From: Yamagishiella unicocca
Taxonomy: Eukaryota > Chlorophyta > Chlorophyceae > Chlamydomonadales > Volvocaceae
Length of the DNA: 64,000 bases
Direction of reading: 5' to 3'
Assembly: GCA_003116995.1 (NCBI GenBank)
Contig: BDSL01000041.1
Location: forward strand, 372,001-436,000
The position numbers and the translations under genes were made by a program. Below the pieces are notes generated by a model. It was not told the DNA's origin. It did not search any database and saw only the letters and a list, made by a program, of their open reading frames with translations. Positions 33,302 through 44,077 of this stretch are shown one piece after another. Within the stretch, counting starts at the first letter, position 1, and every line of letters starts with the position of its first letter.

Positions 33302-34322
33302 GTTGAACTGATGTCGCTGCTCAACCACGACCCGATGCTGGGATGCCAGCTGCTGCAGGACCCCAGTGAGTCGGCGGCTGGCGCGGCGGCGACGCCGTAA
33401 GTACGGCATCAAAGATTGACCCCTCGTTTAACCAAGCGAACCGTTCCTCTTCCAGTCTCCCTACTCGCCTCCTCCACACCCACACATACGGGTGTCCACA
33501 GACCCTCGACTCCGTGCCACTAACCTTGCCCATCCCACTTGGTCAGGATGCGGCCTCTACCTTGCGCGTTCCTCGACCCACCAGAGGGCGCTGTGGTCGC
33601 TGCTGGATGCGCTCCATGCGGAGGGCCTCAGCGCCAGCGCCTGCCCCCGAGTGTACCTGCGGCCCAGCCAGGTGCGTGGGTGCCTGCGAATTGTGTGTTG
33701 TGGCAGGGAGTTAAGTGTTGCAGCAGGGCCTTGCATAAGAAAGGGTGAGCAGAGTGTGAGCAGCAGCGGCTGTACCTGCGGCCCAGCCAGGTGGATAGTT
33801 GGGGGGCAGGGCTGGCACAACAGTACGGCAGACAAGGCACTGTACCCCGCATGGTGCGATGGGACAACATACTCTCCTCCTCCTCCGTCCGTCCCGTCCT
33901 CCTCCCTCCCCAAGCCCCACCCTCCCTCGCCCCTGCCTCCCGCCCGCCCCCCTTTCCCACACAGGTTCCTCTCCCCTGCCAGCCCCTGCCGGCGCTGCTG
34001 GCCGGCCTGGCCGCCCACCCCGGCCCCGACGCCGCCCACCCGCGCCTCGCCTGCTGCTACGGCCTGGTGGAGTACGCCGCGGGCCTGGGCCACCAAGCCC
34101 TGAGCCACCGTCACCTGCCCCTCCCAGCCCCGCGCCCCCCAGTCCCACACCTCCATCACCCGAGCCGCCAAGCCCGGAGCCGCCAAGCCCGGAGCCGGCA
34201 CAGCAGCTGTCTCCAAGGCGGCACACTGCCACGCCTGCACTCAGCAGCAGCGCACTTTGGTGCTCAAGCTGACCGAGCAGTGCACGTGCGGCAAGCACGT
34301 CAGCAAGAAGCAGAAGTTGTGA
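33302..34322 (+). CDS. unrecognised protein with C-terminal Cys-rich tail
   Basis: Four plus-strand exons are proposed: 33302-33365, 33547-33671, 33965-34066 and 34143-34322. Phases 1, 0 and 0 agree. They read ELMSLLNHDPMLGCQLLQDP, QRALWSLLDALHAEG and CPRVYLRPSQVPLPCQPLP, then a tail with HCHACTQQQRT and CTCGKHVSKKQKL before TGA. The first part faintly resembles the N-terminal helical region of MCM-family proteins, but no MCM core follows, so I do not name it. The CxxC and CxC pairs could bind zinc. The true start is unknown (ATG 33311 is available), and exon 4 has an alternative acceptor at 34127. The donor of exon 2 lies in a short sequence that is duplicated downstream near 33770-33790. 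Confidence 0.4.
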
Positions 34323-34753
34323 GAAGGCATTGACCCTATCTCTCCGAGGAAGCTGTGACGAGGACTAGAAGAAATGGCTGCTTATTGCGACGAGACTGTC
34401 AGGTGTCGCGTATCGCGTAGGAGAATGTCGTACAGTGACTGCCAGTTCGGTCTGCTTTCGGCGCGTGCGCGCCTTTGCGTAGTAACTGTCGTTGTGAAGT
34501 TCATCCTGCCGAGACATATCCCTCTGCCGGGACGTGGCCTCCCGCCCTATGGGGGGCCGTCATGGGGTCACGTGGCGTCGTCGTTCGTTTCAGGCGTACA
34601 GGTTGCAGGCACACTACAGTGTGCGTGCTTCGGGGATGGCCGTTCGTGGTTGTGTGTTCGTGTCGGGCTTTGCCAAGGAGGGTTTGCCGTTCGCCACGTG
34701 CCTTGGTTGCCGTTGCGGGGCTTGGTGGCCGTCGCGGTTGGAGAGTGTACCGC

Positions 34754-34758
34754 TGTAA
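34754..34758 (+). terminator. poly(A) signal candidate for the gene ending at 34322
   Basis: Plus-strand TGTAA about 430 bases after the stop codon. Confidence 0.4.
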
Positions 34759-34912
34759 CCTTATTCCTTCAAATGCGGTGGACTGTGTAAGCTGGCGAAG
34801 GGTAGGCCAGGACTGTAGGGTGTGTCAGCTGTGGAGCTAGTGTGCACGGAGCGCCGGTGGAGGGTTGCTCCCACTCTCCACCGGCGCTGACATCTCTAAT
34901 TAACTTTCGCTA

Positions 34913-34917
34913 TTACA
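34913..34917 (-). terminator. poly(A) signal candidate for dephospho-CoA kinase
   Basis: Minus-strand TGTAA about 525 bases after the CoaE stop codon. Confidence 0.35.
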
Positions 34918-35441
34918 TTTGCTACGAATAAGTTGAATCAGGATGCGATAGCGGAAATTTGCTGTAACTTAGCACTTTAACTCAGAACTTGGCTTGGTAT
35001 TTACGCTAATTTACGCTAATTTACGCTAATTTACGCTAATTTACGCACAAATTGCGCGGCCTTCGGCCGCGCAAGTTCCCCATCCCCCATCTCAGCCTTT
35101 TAACCGCCTCTGGATCACCCCATAATTTGCGCAATTTGCTTGTCCAGCAGGCTTGACGTGCCAGAGCCACCAGGGCCACCGCCTGCCTCCCGCTGTCTAG
35201 TCGCCCGGTCTGTCACCATCCCATGAACCCCACCCCACAGCCTCAACAGCCATCAACCCCCACCCACCGCACCAAGTAGTTCCGCTAGCCACCAGACGAC
35301 GCAAGGCCGTGCGTACACTCAACGCCGCTCAACGCGCGCACTCGCACCCCCGGCAGCTTCCCCGCCCCTGCCGGTAAGGCCACTTCCGCTGCGGGCCCCC
35401 TCGAGCGCGAGCCGCTCAGCTCGAAGCCTCCCTGGAGCCGC

Positions 35442-38400
35442 TCAGCTCGAGGCCTCCCTGGAGCCGCTCAGCTCGTCCACCAGCTGGGTCACTCGTGCCC
35501 TCGTGGAGGCCAGGTCGGTGGACGTGTCGATCACAACGTCCGCCAGGATCCGTTTCTCAGAATCGGGGACCTGCGCAAGAGTGGAAGGCAGGCGTGCGGG
35601 TGTGCGGTTGTGGCGGGTCCAGCCATGCGTGGAGGTATCGCACACACTGCCAGCGGGCAAGAACCCCGGGCCCCGTCCGATTCCAGCACGGAGCACAAGC
35701 TCCTGGGGGCTCTGACCTGTCTTCCGAGGATGGCCTGCAACTTCTCGTCCACCATGCCCGGCCGCGCCAGCACCCGCGCCCGCTGCATCTCGGCGGGGGC
35801 GCTGACCACGGCCACAGCGTCAGTCCCATGGCGGCCGGGGCCGCCCGTCTCAAACAGCAGCGGGATATCCAACACCGCAAGCGGCCGGCCGCACCGGCGC
35901 ACCTGCGGACATCCGGCACGGCCATTATTCTAGGACTTAGGGTTTTACGGTTTTAGGATTTGTAGGATTTGTTCCCCTTGTTTGACGACGGCGAGGGCTA
36001 TAGTAGTAAGAGCGGCAAGGCGGGCGAGATTGAGGTGGATGGGAGGAGCGCTCCCCCGGGTGTTTGCTGGCGGGAGGCGAGACGGGGCAGGAGCGGGAGG
36101 AGAGCTTCCGTTCAGCTCCTCTCCGCCCGCCTCCTGCACTGGCTCTGGCTCGCTCCTACTCCTTGTCGAGGGACGTGGGTTCCGTGACGGGATGGGAGGA
36201 GATAGCACATAGCACAGTCGTGGTGGTGCGGCCACGGAGTATCAGCATGACAGGCTTCCGGAGAGCAACCCAATCGGTGTGGTGGGTCAGTGGGTGTGCG
36301 GTGGGTCAGTGGGTGTGCGGTGGGTCAGTGGGTGTGTGTGGGTCAGTGGGTGTGTGTGGGTCAGTGGGTGTGTGGTGGGTCAGTGGGTGTGTGGTGGGTC
36401 AGTGGGTGTGTGGTGGGTCAGTGGTTGTGTGGTGGGTCAGTGGGTGTGTGGTGGGTCAGTGGGTGTGTGGTGGGTCAGTGGGTGTGTGGTGGGTCAGTGG
36501 GTGTGTGGTGGGTCAGTGGGTGTGTGGTGGGTCAGTGGGTGCGGTGGCGCCCGAGTTGCACGGGCGGTCGCACTGTGTGGTGGCGTCATCAGCGCGAGCG
36601 GGGCAGGTGGCCGCCTGAATGGACGGGGCTCTGGCGCATCTGATCAGGGGGGCGGAGAGGGTGCCGGGTGACTGAGGAGCCAGCCGTACGAGGCAGGAGC
36701 CGAGAGGCTGAATGCGGGTCCATACCATGGCAGTTCCCTGCCAACGCTGGCCCCTACCGACGTTGGACCCCACCATGCCCGCCCCCACCTCCTGCAGGAA
36801 CTCCATGCGGTTCTGGGCCACCAGGGGGTGCACGAGGGCCTCCAGCTGCTTCATGGCGGGCTGCGGCGGAGGCGCCCAACGGTATGAGGGCGACAAGGGG
36901 ATCGGCGACAGCCGCGGAAGCGCGGAAAGGCAGACAACAGGGGCAGCAGCAGCAGCGGGGGCAGCAGGGGCAGGAGCGGCAGTAGGGGCAGAAGCGGCGG
37001 CCCTCCGGGCAGGTGTCAGCGGACTTACATCGCCCACACGCGCAGTGCACGTCTGAGGACTTGCCTGCGTCGTCTTGTATGCGGAACATGGTACGGTAGC
37101 TCATTCGCTCCATCGGAAGCCGGCCTTCCCACTTCCCACAGCCCCCTCCCCACCTCGTTACCGACCACTTGGGCACTGAGCGCCTCCCTGTTGATGGCTG
37201 AAGGTCCCTCCCAATGGACGAATTGGAGCGCCGACAGACGGGCAGTGACACGGCCGGCCGCCGCCATACATCGCCAGCGACCGGGGCATGCAGCAGCGGC
37301 ACGGTGGCAGTAGTGGAGGGTGGTGGGGCGAGAGGCAGGGGCACGATGGCAGCGTTGGATTGAATGCGCCGCTCAAGGCGTTGGTAAAGAGATCCAGAGG
37401 CAAAGAGGCGCAATGACGGGCAAGAAGGGCGCGGGGGCCCATGCTGCCAGGGCGGCGGCTAGGCAGGGGACAGCAATTGGAAAGGCAATGAGCCGGCGCA
37501 CCCCGACATCGTTCTGCGGATCAGTACTGATATGCAAGGGGTTTATCTGCCACGCCACGCCTTCTTTCTCCCCATATCCCCCTCAACCGTTCAGCGCTTT
37601 AGCCAGCCTCTGCCGCTCCTCGTCAGCAGTTCACCGCCCCCTCCCCAGACGATGGCGCCGGCGAACACCACGCACCGCCACCACCAAGCCACGGTGGCGT
37701 TTTCCTTTCATAAGCCTCTTCCGCTCTTCCCACCCACGCACCTCCATCCACGACGACTCCTGGAAAGGCGGCGCCCACCAGCGGCACGGCGGCCCCGCCC
37801 GCCCCGTACAAGCTGTGAACCACCTGACCAGTGCACCCGGCAGGCAGGGAGGTGGAAGGGAGGGGAAGAGAGGGAGGGGTTGGAGCGTGGCCAAAAATGG
37901 AAAGGGGAACGCTGCGCAGTACGACAATTGATGCGGGCGTGACGCCGCCCGCGTGAGTTCAAGGACCGGTGTTCGTGGGTTAGTTGGCCCGTTGGTGAAC
38001 AAGTTGCAGTCAGATGAAATGGAAATACCGTAGGTAGAGGGCGGATCGACATATAGGAGAAGAGGCGTAGATTAAGGCGGAGGGGACGTAAAAGAGGGGA
38101 TCGGGGTGCTCCTACGGTCTCTTACCGCGTCGGCGTCCCAGACGGGTACGCCCTCTTCCCGGAACATGGCGGACACCGTGCTCTTGCCCATGCCTGGGCG
38201 TTTCGAAACGGGGGGGGGGGTCAATCAGGCGGATTGTCAGGGCAAAGATCGGCCATGTGGTGGTTGCCTGCGTGTGCGCCGGTGGTGGTCCGGCATCGCA
38301 GTCACGGGAGGGGGCAAAGGGCAGGGTAATACTGTTGGTGCTTGAAGACAGCCCATGGGTCGCCACACATGCAGTGTTGCCACTTTCCCAGCATGACCTA

Positions 38401-38675
38401 CCAATAGATCCTGTCAGTCCGAGTACAAAAGTTCGAGGCGCTGTAGCTGCAGCCTCACCAACCGTTGGTGCATTTTGGCCATGCATCGCGCGTCCAGGCT
38501 TTTGCAGTCTGGGTTGTCCCACCCGCGGATTTCGGCTTACTCGTGCATCACGACAATGCGTTATCTTTGGTGGAGCTTTGCAGTGTACGCGTCGTGGAAC
38601 GGGAGCCGCGAGTCCTTCGCCCACTAAGCAGCCGGAAGGGCTGTTGCGGAGGTGCAGTGCAGACGACTTTTGCAT
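35442..38675 (-). CDS. COAE: dephospho-CoA kinase
   Basis: Seven minus-strand exons: 38486-38402 (or from ATG 38675), 38193-38126, 37823-37742, 37197-37154, 36860-36789, 35902-35717 and 35570-35442. All phases agree. From ATG 38486 the product is 221 residues, a typical CoaE length. Starting at ATG 38675 adds 63 basic residues that could target an organelle. The enzyme phosphorylates the ribose 3' hydroxyl of dephospho-CoA, the last step of CoA synthesis. Visible motifs are the Walker A loop [64 protein letters not shown] and the lid-like [10 protein letters not shown]. Its last exon has a dead copy 12.2 kb upstream. One intron carries a 19-bp minisatellite. The gene starts within 159-348 bp of the divergent TPR gene. 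Confidence 0.92.
36277..36541. repeat. 19-bp GT-rich minisatellite in a dephospho-CoA kinase intron
   Basis: About fourteen copies of GGTGGGTCAGTGGGTGTGT, with a few 17-bp variants, lie between the exons at 35902 and 36789. The plus strand has many G runs. Confidence 0.9.
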
Positions 38676-38834
38676 TGCGCACCAATTGACGTGGATGGGC
38701 TGCGATCTAGTACTTTGATTATACCGCGTTAATGCCGATCATTTTGGCGTCGTACTAACGACTCTAGGTTGACTTCGTCCTTCAGTGTAGCGACGAAAGC
38801 TTTATACAGCAGTCATTTACACCTCGTTGGGATC
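38676..38834. promoter_or_regulatory. compact bidirectional promoter region
   Basis: Only 159 bp separate the longest CoaE reading frame (minus) from the TPR start codon (plus). If CoaE starts at 38486 the gap is 348 bp. The two genes probably share a promoter. I see no clear TATA box. Confidence 0.5.
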
Positions 38835-41800
38835 ATGAGTCCGCCAGCTATCTTGGAAAGGCTTTCAGAAGCCTTACGGGGCAAGGACGGCAAATTCCCT
38901 GAAATTTTCCACTTATTAGCGGATGCGAAGGGGTCCAAGGCTGGCACACAGACATGGCTTGCTGTCGCTAAAGCTGCTTTGAGCAAAGGCGAGCAGGAAC
39001 GATGCAAAGGAATCCTTGAGGCCTACTTGGAGCGGGACCCAAATAACTGTGCAGCAACTCTACTTTTGTCGAAAGCATGTCAGCAGCTGGGCCATGCGGA
39101 GGCACTGGACGAAAGCGTTGCGGTTGCCAGGTGTGCGACTCGCCTCGACATAAGCAGCTCGAACTGCCATCGACGCTGTATAGCGTGCACTAGCGCCTCT
39201 CGTCGTCTTGCAACTTGGTTTCGGACAAACGCAGGTCGGCCATAGGCCACGCGTCGAGCTCGGACGACAACTTGCATGCATCAGTGCAGTTGGCGGTGTC
39301 CTTAGGTAGCCGCGCACGTTTGTACACGCGACAACAAATCCAGCGCCGACAGGACAGGTGAGACGCGGGGTAGCTGACAGTGTTCGGCGAAGGCGGGAGC
39401 TCCGGGAACGCAGTAGCCGGTGACGTACTTTGTATACGCGCAAAGAGCATTACAAGAGCGGCACCAAGTGCGATGTCTCGGAACTTTGAAACTCTCCCTG
39501 CCACGCGGTGTGGTGCACGCCACACGGTCCGTCCTTCGAGTCCTGGCCTTCTGGGCTTGTTGACTGCACCTTGCCCCTGCCGGCAAAGCGCACCCAGTCA
39601 CCCGTCGACTGTTGCTTAATTGCTCGGGTTTGGCGGGCGCCGCAGGGCCGAGGCCATCGAGCTGCTTTCCAACCTCGAGGCGCTTGCCTCCACCTCATCA
39701 CCCTCAAGGGGCGGCGGGGCCGCCCACGGGCTCTACACGCTGGCGCTGCTGCAGGCGGAGCAGGGGGACACGCAGCAGTCCATGGCGACGGCGCGCGGCG
39801 CGCTCAAGGCGGCGCAGGCGGCTCAGGACTCGCAGCTGACGGCGCTGTGCCTGGTGCTGGTGGCGCTGCTGATGTCCTCCAGGTTAGGGCCCCCCACAAT
39901 AACAAACCACCGTCTCTCCCCCCCCACTCCCCTCCGTCCCCGTAAACGGGGGCCATTCGGCAAACCACCGTCTCCTCCCCGCCCCATCAACGGCAACAAA
40001 CAACTGCCGCATTACCCAATGCCAAACCCGCTGTCCCCTTCCCCCCCATCATGCTGCCCCGTCCTCCCGCAGGCGGCAGCACAAGGTGGCGCTCTCGGTC
40101 CTGTCAGCAGCACCCACGTCTTCCTCGTCCGGGGGCTCCGCCGCCGCCGCTGCGGCCGCCGGAGGGGGCCCTGAGGCCTCCCTGTGGAGCGACGTGCTGG
40201 TGTGGCGGCTGCGCGCGAGGCTGCTGGCGGCCCAGTCGGACGCGCCGGGCGCCATGGCGGCGCTGGCGCAGTGCAAGAAGCTGCTGGGTGGCTGGGTGGA
40301 GGGGCGTGGGGCGCTGCCGGCGGGCGTCAGCAAGAGCGCGGCGGAGGAGGCCCTGGCGCAGGTGGGGGCGCCACGTACCTCAGAGTTTCTTACGAGTGTT
40401 CTCAATCAATCCCCTAACGGGTAGATGGATACCGTAGTAAAGATACGTACCTGTAGCGAGAGAGCGCTAACAAGAGAGGGGGCTCGCAAGAGGGGGCTAG
40501 CGAGAGAGGCAGAGCTTCTTTGAGTCGGGCGGAGAGGGGAGGGGAGGGAACAGCAGTCGGGTGTCGGAGGTGCAGGGGTTGTGGCGGTGCTGCAGGTTGT
40601 GGCGTCATCAACGGCGGCCTATCCTCGTGCTGTTCGTCGTCTCAAAACGAGCCGGTACCGCCATGCGGGATCCCCCCCTGGCCTTCACGGCCACACAATG
40701 CCTCCCTCCCCATCCAGTCGACCGCGCGAGAGCTGGTCACCTTCCCCCCTCCAGCCGCCCGACCCACCGGCGCCCGCCCTGTCTTTCCTCTCGCGCCGCT
40801 TCTTTCCCTCCTGGCCAATGAACCGAACCCTCACCCGAACCCTCACCCGAACCCTCACCCGCTCCCACAGCACCCGAACCCTCACCCGAACCCTCTTCCG
40901 CTCCCACCGCACCCTCACCCTCACCCGAACCTTCACCCGAACCCTCACCCGAGCCCACAGCACCCTCACCCGAACCCTCACCCTCACCCGAGCCCACAGC
41001 ACCCGAACCCTCACTCGAACCCTCACCCGCTCCCACCGAACCCTCTTCCGCACCCAAACCCTCACCCTCTTCCGCACCCAAACCCGAACCCTCTTCCGCA
41101 CCCAAACCCTCACCCTCTTCCGCACCCGAACCCTCACCCGCTCCCACCGAACCCAGGTGTGGGGCGAGCTCGCCGCTGCGCTCGCCGGCAGCGGCCAGAA
41201 GGCCGAGGCCATGGCGGCGGTGGACCACGCGCTCGCCCTGCGGCCCTGGGCGGCAGCCAGCCGGCACGCGCTGGGTGCCGTACACGAGGCGCTGGGACTG
41301 TACGACGAGGCCGCTGCAGCGTACAACGACGCGCTGGCTCTGGACCCGACGCATGCGCCGTCCTTGCTGCGGCAGGGTGGGTGTTGGGCGGGAGGGGAGG
41401 GGAGGGGAAGGGAAGGGAGGGGAAGAGAGGGGAGGGGAGGGGAAGGGAGGGGAAGAGAGGGGAGGGGAAGGGAAGGGAGGGGAAGAGAGGGGAGGGGAGG
41501 GGAAGGGAAGGAAGGGGAGGGGAAGAGAGGGGAGGGGAAGAGAGGGGAGGGGACCAGCTCTCGCGCGGTCGACTGGGTGGGGAGGGACAGGGACGCAGCC
41601 GAGCCGCGGAGTGCGCGCTGCGTGGATCGGGTACGACACGCTTGGGGTGGCCAGCAGGCAGGAAACCCACTCGGGTCCCTGTTTTGTAATCAATTAGGCA
41701 AGCCGCGTGGGGCGTTGCCGCAGACGATGGGGGCGCACCACGGAACTTACCCTTGCCTTGTTTACCTCGTACAAATGTACGCCATGACGGGCATGGAGTC

Positions 41801-42305
41801 CGCACCACTTGGCGGTGCCCTCACTGTACCGGTTCTAACGCACCGGGTCCCCGCACCGCCCCACACCCATCCCATCCCACCGCTCCCCGCCCCTCCCCTC
41901 TCCGTAGTCATTGCAAACTGCTCCAGCATGCGCCTCGCCAATAACTACGTGTCCGAAGTCAATGCGCCAGCTAGTATGATACCGATATAAAGTATAATAC
42001 CGATGACGTGTAACGCGATCTTTGTGTCACTCCCCTCACCGACGCGCATTTGTTCGCCCGCAGGCGCCCTGCACGCCCTTCGCGGCAGCCGCCCCGACCT
42101 GGCCGTGGCTCGCGACATGCTGATGGAGGCGCTCCGCTACGAGCCCGCCTGCGCCGCCGCCTGGTACCAGCTGGGCCGCGTGGCGGCCTCCCTGGAGCAC
42201 CGCAGCGAGGCGGAGGCGCACCTGCTGACGGCGGTGCAGCTGGCCACGGCGGCGCCGGCGCTGGAGTACGGCGAGCTGCCGCTGGCGCCGCCGACGGGCG
42301 CGTGA
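38835..42305 (+). CDS. tetratricopeptide-repeat protein, TTC7/NPG-like
   Basis: Five exons (38835-39130, 39646-39882, 40073-40361, 41157-41376, 42064-42305) join in phase to 427 residues. TPR helices are visible throughout: GILEAYLERDPNNCAATLLL, GLYTLALLQAEQGDTQQSM, AEAMAAVDHALALRPWAA, LYDEAAAAYNDALALDPTH and AAWYQLGRVAASLEHRSEAE. The last two repeats and the ending LEYGELPLAP recall the C-terminal part of TTC7 and the plant NPG proteins, which scaffold the PI4-kinase complex at the plasma membrane. This protein is much shorter than those, so the match may be only general TPR similarity. The intron before exon 4 holds G-rich repeats on the minus strand, and the next intron holds a GA tract. 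Confidence 0.75.
40816..41154. repeat. CCCGAACCCTCA-type minisatellite in a TPR-gene intron
   Basis: Dozens of copies of ACCCGAACCCTC and 18-bp variants run up to the 3' splice site of the exon at 41157. The minus strand is a series of GGGT runs that could form G-quadruplexes. It is not the known green-algal telomere repeat (TTTTAGGG or TTTAGGG). Confidence 0.9.
41389..41554. repeat. purine tract (GGGAGGGGAAGG type)
   Basis: About 165 bases of almost pure A and G on the plus strand lie just after the donor of the exon ending at 41376. Triplex or quadruplex DNA is possible. Confidence 0.9.
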
Positions 42306-44077
42306 GGAGGGGGCAGGCGGGGCGAGGGGTGCGGGCGAGGGCGGTAGAGGGGTGACGACGAGCGGAAGGGGTCGCGTGCGGGGCGGCGAGCAGCGGTGGG
42401 GGTCGCGTGCGGGGCGGGGTGGTGCGTGCGCGGGTGGGGTGCCGTGGAACGCCCAGACCTTCGTCGATGGTGCAGCAGTATCAGCGGTGGAAGGGCCGGC
42501 TCCGGGATTGCACGGTTGGACTACTTGGAACGCGGGCGCCGCGTTCCTGTCCACGAAGAGGCCGAGGTTTGGGACTGGTTGAAACAGTAATGGAGACACG
42601 GCTTGTGTTTCTTTAGGAGGGGCCGGAGCCCCCGGCGGACAAGGCTTGTGCTCCTTCAGTGAGGGGTCGGAGGCCCCGGCGGCGCGGGTCTCATCCCCAG
42701 GCGCTGCCCTCCTGCGCGGTGCGCTGCCATTCGCAGGCCGCGGCCTGCTGCTCGGACACGGGACCCTCGGGGCGTCGCCGACTGCCCAGCGGGCGAGTGC
42801 GATGTCGGTGTCGTGCAGGTGGTCATGGATGCGGCGGCGATGGGAGGCTGTGGGCTGCCACATGACGCGGCCCTGATCCGCGGCCATGATAATGGTACAT
42901 AATACATGATGGTGAACCCATGATACTGATACATGATACATGGTGGTGGGAGGACTCTGAACCCATGGCACTGTGGACTGTGAAGGGTGCGGAATCCATT
43001 TTGGGGAGCCCGTTTGGACTGGACGAAAGGAAACGAAGTAATCCGTGGTAGCTCACGGGGACTTTGACCACAGGCGGCTTTCACTAACACGGTGACACAC
43101 GCTCACACAAGACATGGCTTTGCAGCAGCATAAGGGGTGCAAAATACGTGACATAGGCCTGTAACCATCAGCAGCCCACTGTAACGATTACAACAGCAGC
43201 CATAGCGCCATGGCCCACTGTAACGATTACAACAGCAGCCATAGCGCTCCACCCATGGCCAGGACAATGCATGCGAGTGCTTGCCGTCGTGCATGCCTTT
43301 GGGAAGCAGACGCTGCGCGCCGCCTCCCAACAACACGAGCAGCGTGTTATGTTCCGTCTATCCTACATACGGAATGCCGGCGCCGTCCCTGCATCTCTGG
43401 CCCCGCCCGGGTGGACGGCGGACTACCGCACCATATGGACGTGAATAGAATAGTGTAACAACGACAACAATGTTTGCAGACCTGCGGCAAACGGCAAAAC
43501 TTGAGTCCTCCCGACACGGGCTACCAGCTGCATGCGCTCAACCAAAAAACGAGCGCACGAAAACGCCCCCTCTCTCTCTCCATCGCGCTCATCGCTCCCG
43601 CCCACAAAATCGCCCACAAAATCGTCCAGCCAAAATCTTGCTGGCTGGCAGCCGCGCGGGCCTGAGTGGTGCACGGGCCCCCCCTTCCCAGAGTAGGAGG
43701 GAGGGCCCTTGGTCACATGGCGAAGCAGTGACGTGCCGACTCAGAAATAAAGCGGCAGCTTGCCGCCCTGCTGCCGCTCGGGTGCCGTACTGCACCCTCA
43801 CCCGCATGCGAGGGGGCGTGTCCACTGCACAGACGCCAGCAGGCTCCTCGTACGGCGGCCGCCGCCGCTGGCTCCGAAACCCCCGGGCACCTGGCTGCGC
43901 CCACCCACCCATCAGCCTGCCGACCCACGGGTTTCCCCTCAACCCGCGCCTGCCCGCCCGCCTGCCCCCTGACCGCACGACCACTGCCTCCTCACCGGCG
44001 CCCGAACTAAATTGTCCCAGCAGTCGCAGGCCGCGCGGGATGAATAAGGCCCATTAAATAGTGCTGCTCCGGCGTCC
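42306..44077. other. convergent 3' regions of the TPR and SOQ1 genes
   Basis: No gene is seen in this 1.8 kb. It contains both 3' UTRs and the palindromic poly(A)-type repeat at 43174-43247. Open frames here have no coding bias or recognisable motifs. Confidence 0.5.
43174..43247. terminator. duplicated palindromic TGTAA signal between convergent genes
   Basis: Two copies of a 39-bp unit each contain TGTAACGATTACA (43180-43192 and 43219-43231), which reads TGTAA on both strands. The site is about 875 bases past the TPR stop and 850 past the SOQ1 stop. It is the first minus-strand TGTAA after SOQ1 that I found. One more plus-strand TGTAA lies at 43160-43164. Confidence 0.5.

Larger units (their letters stand above)
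34323..35441. other. 3' flanks of two convergent genes, with short repeats
   Basis: No gene is seen. The left part is the 3' region of the gene ending at 34322. At about 34999-35045 there are four to five copies of ATTTACGCTA, then a GCGCGGCCTTCGGCCGCGC palindrome like the ends of the fold-back element at 32519. The right part, from 35138, belongs to the segment duplicated at 22953. Confidence 0.5.

Noticed and set aside
33799..34272. PPSPEPPSPAPPSP stretch suggesting a pherophorin-like cell-wall protein
   Set aside because: It appears in only one frame of a C-rich intron-like segment, without the flanking pherophorin domains.
40816..41154. Internal telomere-like repeat
   Set aside because: The unit is CCCGAACCCTCA-type, not TTTAGGG or TTTTAGGG, and lies inside an intron of a coherent gene.
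40520..41990. Plus-strand frames of 389-469 codons across the TPR gene
   Set aside because: They run through introns made of short tandem repeats; splice sites and TPR homology give a different structure.
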